Of a stretch of 64,000 nucleotides of DNA, positions 57,205 through 64,000 are shown in pieces. The DNA lies in NCBI GenBank assembly GCA_024752435.1, contig CP103024.1, positions 620,001 to 684,000 of the forward strand, written 5' to 3'. Position 1 is the first letter of the stretch. Every line of letters begins with the position of its first letter. The position numbers were made by a program, and so were the translations under genes. The stretch is from Allantophomopsis cytisporea (taxonomy: Eukaryota; Ascomycota; Leotiomycetes; Phacidiales; Phacidiaceae). Below the pieces are notes generated by a model that searched no databases, was not told the DNA's origin, and saw only the letters and a list, made by a program, of their open reading frames with translations.

Positions 57205-60200
57205 TCAATGACCCAAATCCACATCTTCATGCGTGTGTCCTGTCCCTGAAGTATCAAAGAAATTGATAACGTCCTGGGGTAGGTACTCGAGCCATGTGCC
57301 CATATCAGGGGCCAACGCGCTCATATGAATATCCTGACTTTCGATTGTCATATCCCCAATCCCGCCCATGCCCATGTAACCGTTTCCAGCAAACGGCAAA
57401 CCTTCTTGATTGTTCGATAGCTCGTAAGAAGGATAATGGCGTTCTTGATTGTTGGAGCGGGTGTTTGTTGCTATTGAAGGATTGATGTTATGGTCATATG
57501 AAGAGCTACGTTGTGGAGCAGATGGGCCTGGTGTGTTATGCGAGTACGGCGAATGTTGGAGGCCAAGGAGCATTTCAGCGTCACTTGTATGTGAGGTTTC
57601 ATTCGTCATCGATGGATATTTTGCATTAGGAGGTAGCATTTCATGAGAACTGTGGTGTTGCTGACCACTAAAAATTGACCTTGGAGATTGATTATAAGTT
57701 GGAGCAGGAATCGCAGGGGCCGATTCTGGAAGACTTTGACGAATCGGATCGTAGTATGGCGTTGAGACTGGGGGTGCAGGATTGGGAGTGATATGTTGAT
57801 GCTGGTCACTGGTGACCGATTGGTACAAGAAAGCGAGATTTGATGATGGAGAATTTGTTGTGCCGGTAAGAGACCAGCCAATTGCTTGACTTGGATCCAT
57901 TAACGGCGATCCTGGCGTGTCTTGGGCCGGAGAAAAAATGTTCTTTGGAGACTGTGCTGCGAAACCAGTTCCCATTTTACGCCTCCAGTTCTGCGTGGCA
58001 AGTGAGACATCTGGCTTGATTTTTGTACTCTCCATTTCTTCTGACGTATAAGTTTCTGGATCCCATATACCTTTCGCCTTTTGATCCAAAGCGGTCAAAA
58101 GATACCTCGTGCCAGCCCAATACTTCTCAAGTTGTTCGAGCGCCTTATAGCAACGCTGGTAGTTTTGGTTGGCGGCTGTTGCAAGTAAGGTATGCTTAGT
58201 AGCCTGCTTTTGATTTGTGGCCCCTTTCCCGTTGGATGATCGCGCATTGTTACCAGTCACGGAATCGGATTTTCGAGGTGGAGTTACATCTCGGGAAGTG
58301 GGTTGTGAACTGTGAACAGCCGTTTCTATCAGAAACGCACTGGCAGCAATATATATAGGCTGGCTAACAAATGGATTCCCGATAAAGCTCTTCGGGTCAA
58401 TTAGTTCCGCAAATGCAAGTATATCAGCGATTGTCTTGGCAGATGACATGCTCAGCTCACGACTGTTAGGTAGGAGCTGTTGAATACCTCCTTCTAATGA
58501 GTGCAGCAGTGTCGGCTGGTGCAATAGCATGATGAGAGTATGAAACCAGAAGTGGACAAGAATGAAATTTGTGCCTTGGCCTGATTTAACATAGTGTTGG
58601 AAGTTGGATGCACTGAAAGTCAATCTTTGATCTAACTTCTGATAGATTTTTGTCAAGTCGTTTTCCATGCCCGCGAGCCCTTCCATCTTTTCTTGTGTAA
58701 CATCTTTGACGTCCCGTATATTGTTGATCAGGTCAGTGACTCGGCCATAGAGATGAATTATTTGAATAAGAGCTGGGAATGGATCTGGCCAATCATTCGT
58801 AGGCCTGCTAGACATATCAGGAAAAGACAGTTCGAAGTCTGCATCCTTAAGTGTCACAGGTCTCCCCGTTCCAGATGAAATAACTCGATCCAACATGAAC
58901 ACTGCCCAAAGAGTATCGAGGCGCTCTTGGTCAACATTCTTTCTCTCTGAGCGATTAGCCACGTCAGTTCGCGAGTCATCCTCAGTCTTTTCGTCAGGCT
59001 TGACTCCTTGGAGTTTATTAAGTCCAAGATCCTGTGCCATACGGATGGCACAGCCCAGTTGCATCCACAGAGCACTATCCTGGGCCGAGCCAAAGCCTTC
59101 ATATGCGAGAAGAAGGCACGCCTGAACAGACGACACAGAAGGACACGGAAAGGTGTCAACAAGTGCCATCTTAGCGCGACGAGCAAATATCTTTCCATGT
59201 TCCGACTTTGGATATTTAGGGTTTTTGGAAAATGTAAGAAGGGGATGATCGGAAAACCTGGCTGCTAAGCTACAAACAGCATCCACGAGAATTGCATCGA
59301 CAAGTTTATCCTCAACAGCGCGTTGGAACTTTTCCTTCTGCAAGAAAGGATAATTGCATCCCAGATGCGTGAAGAATGTCTCCACAAGATGAATTATGAG
59401 CCGGTGTACAGGCAGCGGATCCCCAGGATCATAAGCCGGTGTCTCTGTTCGTCCTTCAACAGATGTTTGTGAAGGAGTAAATCCACCATGTACAGAGCCA
59501 TATCCTCCGGAACCCGGTGATAGAGCATTGACAGATCCTGCACGATCCACTTTTGGCTGGACTGCGACAACCATCTGTTTGTAGCCCGGAACAATTGCTG
59601 TTGGTCCAAAATATCTGAAGTAAGGAACGCGAAGACCCTCGCTTCTTATAGGAGGCGAATCGTCTACCAATGCTGGGCTATCGACAGGTGTGGTTGGTAT
59701 CTCGCAATAAGTCGTTGAGACACCTTGTACGCTAGTCCTTCTTTCTTCTTCATCTTTTATCTGCGCCGAGCCTATCGTGGAGGATTTGGATGCTTCGAAA
59801 TATGGAGAAGTACCACTGCCCACGGATTGAGGTGTATCTTCGAGAGCATGACTGGTCGTAGTCCGATCATCATCATCTGAGTCACGGTCATCATCGACAC
59901 TGCGCATTGATCCAACTGATTTATCCCCAGAACCTCCCTGTCCTCCTCCGTTCGCATATCCCAAGCACTGATGTCCATTATCGACACAGGTTGAACACAA
60001 GGGCTTCTTCCCGTCGCATCGAGTCTTACGCTTTCGACATGTCCGACAACTGCCAAGGGAAAATTAGATCACAACCAGCTAGTCCTCGACTAGCAACTAT
60101 GCGACAACGCGCAAACTGCTATTGGGGATGGCTTGTACTCACGCAGCATTTATGCGTCGCCGTTTCGCCGGCGGATGACCCTCATTGTTAACAAAACGGA

Positions 60201-60255
60201 TCTGCTTAGGAGCCGGGATGGTAGAGGCAGCGATAGATGATGCTGCTGAGCTCAT
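57205..60255 (-). CDS. Zn2Cys6 transcription factor with Fungal_trans domain (Asg1-like layout)
   Basis: Nuclear regulator; targets unknown. Two exons: 60255-60143 and 60049-57205. The total of 2958 bases gives 985 residues. Exon 1 (MSSAASSIAASTIPAPKQIR, then a basic KRRRINAA) splices with GTGAGT to CAG|T and completes the zinc cluster CRTCRKRKTRCDGKKPLC, STCVDNGHQCLGY, with all six Cys (about residues 38-68). An acidic Ser/Asp-rich linker follows. The Fungal_trans region starts near residue 259 (IIHLVETFFTHLGCNYPF) and includes RLDTLWAVFMLDRVISSGTG and RPVTLKDADFELSFPD (to about 445). The C-terminal 300 residues are Ser/Pro/Asn/Gln-rich, consistent with activation. The extent of domain and linker resembles yeast Asg1-type regulators, but I cannot name an orthologue. 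It is convergent with the SDR gene. Confidence 0.9.
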
Positions 60256-63048
60256 AGCTCCCGAACTTCGCGAATAGATTTCATCTGCTTTCTTCGCTGG
60301 TGCGCATTAGTTTCAAAAGTGATGATAGTTCCGATACTCTTTGGGTGCTTTGTACGAAGCTCGAGATGTTAAGTCAAGTATACTTTATCAAGATTGTGGG
60401 GAAGTTGCGGATATCATTTAGCCTTGATGGCATCAACCTTGATCCGGAGCAGCTTGTACGTAGATAGACACGGCAAAAATCCCCAGTGGTTTCGAGTAAC
60501 TGTGCAGTAATTAACGAATAAACCTCGGAAGTGTGGAGAAGGCCACTGAATGCACAGTTAGTGTGCTTGTGGAGTTCTGGAGAAAATACCGGGGTTCGGT
60601 ACTATCCGACCTTCAACATGTGCTATTGACTACTCTGCGGCAAAACGCACTTTGATACAATGCTTTGTGCGGCACTACTACGGGGTATTTAATCTATTTA
60701 AAAATATAAAAATATAAATTCTGGGGTGTAAATGCACCTAGTACAATAGACGTACATGGCATCTGAAACATGTTATCATGATATCGTAAGGCATAATGGG
60801 ATATACTGTCGGAATCAAGTGGTCGTTTCTCTTCAAGCATAATAATTAACCACTATCCAACAAATACACCTACATCTTCGGTATAACATCAGTGGAGATA
60901 TAAATCGGTGAGAGTCGACTTTCGGCGACCTGTATATAGTATTTTGTGGGAAATTGAGAAACTCGTCGAGATGGTGTAACTTAACATAACCCATACAAGC
61001 CAGATAATAGATAGATAGATGAAACCGTGATCTCAACCCTGCATAATCGAGGTCTAGAAGGACTTCGATGTTACTACAGACTCCAAATATTAAGAAAATG
61101 TTCATGAGGTGCTTGCGTAAGTGGTAAGCTCCTCCTTTCCAGAACGCCAATGAAGAAAGCGTGGAATTATTTTATTTAAATGGCTCCTCATCAATGAATA
61201 TGCATGTCCTAAGATTTAGTAACTACAAAATTGTGTCCAAATTGATACTGTATTTAAACACCTAAAGCATAGCACTGACTCTTTTTTATAATGATTTGTT
61301 GTCTTGAGTGTTAGAGCTGTCTCGTCAACTGAGACTTGAGCTAGTCAGCATCTTAAAAACATAATAAATATTTTATTCGTACTTATAGTTCGGTTTGTGA
61401 TCCGTGGAATCTCTTGATGTACTTCATCAATCCTGATAGCAGGCCAACAACATTCATTATCCGCCTTAGACGATGGTTGGGAGACGGGTGTGGATTTTGA
61501 CCACTGCATAGAATTTAATATTCTTATTCCTGTGATTTCTGTAATATATGCAACTGCAAGAATATATAGATGCTGACTCTCAGGGCAGAGCAATGTTTGA
61601 GGAAAAGTAAGGTATTAGAAATAAGATTAAGTGCTTCTATGTCATCTTTTGGAGTCATTGAGCGGAGGATCTCTTGCGTTTCAAGAGATCCATAACTATA
61701 CATGCTCAAGGTAGTGAACCAATCTCAACTTAAGTCCTCCAGGGAGAGTGTGGCCTGTTGTTATCTACAGATTAGTTCCTGTCTAAATACATGCGTCCAG
61801 TTCGGATAGTATGATTTAGCAATATATTGTATCTATATAGGATTACAGTGGGCTCATATCATAGCAGCCTTGACCCTAGATACTTCCGGACTCTAGCAAG
61901 GCCTAGAAGACTTTCTTTGCCAACTTTGAGAGATAGAAGACGTTAATTATATACTTAGTCAAACAGTATGATATTGATTGCTGTACTTGTAGACATTGGT
62001 AGAAAAGAGAAAGTTGAGGGGAGGACTAGACACAATGGTATGAAGACGTCTCGTCATCTTTCCACATTTCATCCTACTACTAACTACGACATCTTACATA
62101 AATCTTCTGTACAGAAGCATTCTCATGTTTGCACAGTTGAGTTTCTGCGATCACGACATGTCTAATAGGAATGTTGAGAGCATTTTAATATACACTGCTG
62201 ACTATGTACCTCTATATACACACATGAGCTGTATATTGCAGTCTCTTGCAAAAGCAATTTGCACTTGAATATGAATAGTGAAGACGAATTGGGTTCCGCG
62301 CAAAACATTGAAACAATTTGTTGGGAAGGCCGTGATAGATGTATGGAAAAAGATATTCCTTCACTCATCTAAGTCTGTAGTTAATTTTGAGATGTGAGGC
62401 ATCTCAAAATAACACGGATAAACATCTTGCCATACTACGTTTCTTGCTATCAAGCTACGCCCTTATCATCTCCGGATTCAAACCAATATGGCTACGATGC
62501 TACCTTTGTTGCAAAAACTGAGAACCTAGTCCTAGTTACTATTGTAATTTCAAGGGCATACTTGGAATTTTTAAATCCATAAAGTTTTCGAAGCATATCC
62601 CATACCTACTCTTAGATTTGCGAATATGAATAATTGTAATCCATTCTGCGCCAAGGTACGTAGTAGACGTAGACAAGCTTATTTATTGATAACGAGAAAG
62701 CATATAACAATCTCTTTATCCTGTGGTTGCCAGTTATGTTTAGGTATTGCATATTTTTCTGATTTGCACATTAAACGTATATGGAATTTAACTCGATGTC
62801 TTTGGTTTTGGGTTTCGTTCTTTCTTAGAAAAAGATTATCCCAAGATCAGATACATAATGATTTTGAGAGAAAGTTGGTATAGCTTTGAAATAAATTTTC
62901 ACACAGAATGACTATGAAGATTTTGTGGGGGACAAAGCGAAAAATTGTCAGCTACCTCTCTACAGTCCTAATGTTTCACTTTCCATTTTACAGCATTACA
63001 ATATTATTTGACCTCATCGCAAACAACTCGGCGTCCAACCCAAGTCGA
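60256..63048. other. AT-rich region without supportable genes
   Basis: The first few hundred bases are the promoter of the minus-strand Zn2Cys6 gene. Beyond about 60.7 kb the sequence becomes AT-rich with only short frames on both strands. No protein motif, tRNA-like box pair or repeat array was recognised. Decayed transposon sequence is possible but not shown. Confidence 0.45.
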
Positions 63049-63330
63049 ATGGCATCACGTGATGGCAAGCAAAAGTGCATCAAAAGCAACATGGAATTCT
63101 CACAACCACAATCACACTCAACTACTGAACACACCGTCCAAAGCACCAACACTGGCTCAAAACACGCACCCCCACTCAAAGTCACATCACCACGCACAGG
63201 TACCTGATCTACTTTAGTCAACGTAACACAAACCAAGTCGACCCCATCGGAAACCAATCTACACATCCTTACCCAGCGCACAAACGATGCCTCTACTCTC
63301 TACTTCCCGAAGCTCTCCAAACCTCAATAA
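63049..63330 (+). pseudogene. Weak coding-like frame interrupted by one stop
   Basis: From ATG 63049 a frame reads MASRDGKQKCIKSNMEFSQP and on to SPRTGT, meets TGA at 63205-63207, then continues in register (STLVNVTQTKSTPSETNLHI) to TAA near 63328. Composition is Ser/Thr/Gln-rich and unlike the AT-rich surroundings. No family is recognised. It may be a broken small gene or a chance open frame; the low T content of the plus strand here lengthens frames by itself. Confidence 0.2.
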
Positions 63331-64000
63331 GCACTAAGTAATATCTTCTGGCTCAAAGCCCCAGGAGACCATGCAATCTTGCAGTGCGCCATCGGATGCT
63401 TATGAATGTTAAATCCATCTCCATGATCGTATTAGGTAGCACAACGCTTCGAAGTTAAATAAGAGACAAGCGTAGATGATCGATCCACAGCCCTGCAGAT
63501 TTACTGATTACTGTTCTATCTATTTGATGTATGGCGATTTGATGCTCCTATCAAGACCATACATAGTTTTCACCAGTGTATTCTGACTTCCTAACTTGGA
63601 AGCCTGTTCTATCAATGAAAATCTTATTGCCAACCTCAACTGAAGAAGCGTGAACAAGATCCTCGAAATCCAGGATTGATGACTTCACTTCATAGCCTCT
63701 CGAGCTTTTGAAGATCTTACCATAGAGTACGCGATTTCCAAATTGCAGATACGCGAAGTTTGAGAAACTTGCGCGAATGTTGTGGGAGAATCAGAGTTGT
63801 TAGAGAACGCTTATGACTGAGGATATGGATAACATGAAGCTCATCCCAGACGAAGTGGATATCAAGCTCTCACTTCGCAGGAGTATCGAGACAATCTCCA
63901 ATTTTGAACCTGGTTTTGAGATCGGAGTAACAGCTAAATTCTAATTACAAGTTTAATCATGATAAGTTGTTATTATTCTGTTTAACGTATTGAGTGCTCC
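63331..64000. other. Right edge, nothing recognised
   Basis: No gene, RNA or repeat is supported to the end of the window. Confidence 0.4.

Noticed and set aside
1..64000. tRNA, rRNA or CRISPR elements
   Set aside because: No A/B box pair with cloverleaf potential, no rRNA core sequence and no spaced direct repeats were found by eye; a covariance-model scan would be needed to exclude a missed tRNA or 5S gene.

Overview
The window looks like nuclear DNA of a filamentous ascomycete. Most coding genes are interrupted by short GT-AG introns (about 45-110 bases), intergenic spaces are long and rich in microsatellites, and the protein set is typical of Pezizomycotina: two Zn2Cys6 transcription factors, an HOL1-like MFS transporter, a mitochondrial phosphate carrier, a GH13 cytosolic alpha-amylase, glutamate decarboxylase and adenine deaminase. 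A Leotiomycete (Helotiales-like) host is my guess from family resemblance and was not tested. I saw no rRNA, tRNA or CRISPR.

Layout. (1) 1-6.7 kb is a decayed mobile-element region. On the minus strand lie an unidentified gene (1723 to beyond the left edge) and a multi-exon gene with a C48/Ulp1-type cysteine protease domain (4508-1799). On the plus strand is the C-terminal part of a DUF3435-like tyrosine recombinase (about 5173-6533). All three carry in-frame stops, and the protease domain also has frameshifts. (2) 7.9-30.4 kb is ordinary gene territory: mitochondrial phosphate carrier (-), amidase (-), alpha-amylase (-), a large acidic single-pass membrane protein (+), MFS transporter (+), a 989-residue repeat-rich disordered protein (+) and adenine deaminase (-). 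(3) 30.35-43.69 kb is a 13.3 kb stretch with no gene I can support; it ends at a Zn2Cys6 regulator (+, 43.69-46.09 kb). (4) 48.15-60.26 kb holds glutamate decarboxylase (+), a broken or unusually spliced DUF7580-like gene (+), a Rossmann-fold NAD(P)-binding protein (+), a short-chain dehydrogenase (+) and a second Zn2Cys6 regulator (-). (5) 60.26-64.0 kb is AT-rich and apparently gene-free apart from a weak, stop-interrupted frame near 63 kb.

How the genes relate. There is no obvious single pathway. Amidase, adenine deaminase and glutamate decarboxylase all touch nitrogen metabolism, but they are far apart and unlikely to be co-regulated. The epimerase-like gene, the dehydrogenase and the 57-60 kb regulator could form a small locus; this is inference only. 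The strongest candidate for something undescribed is the left-end element, which combines a tyrosine recombinase, a SUMO-protease-like C48 enzyme and a third unidentified protein in one divergent arrangement. Exon limits below were read by eye from splice sites and checked for reading-frame continuity where total lengths are given.
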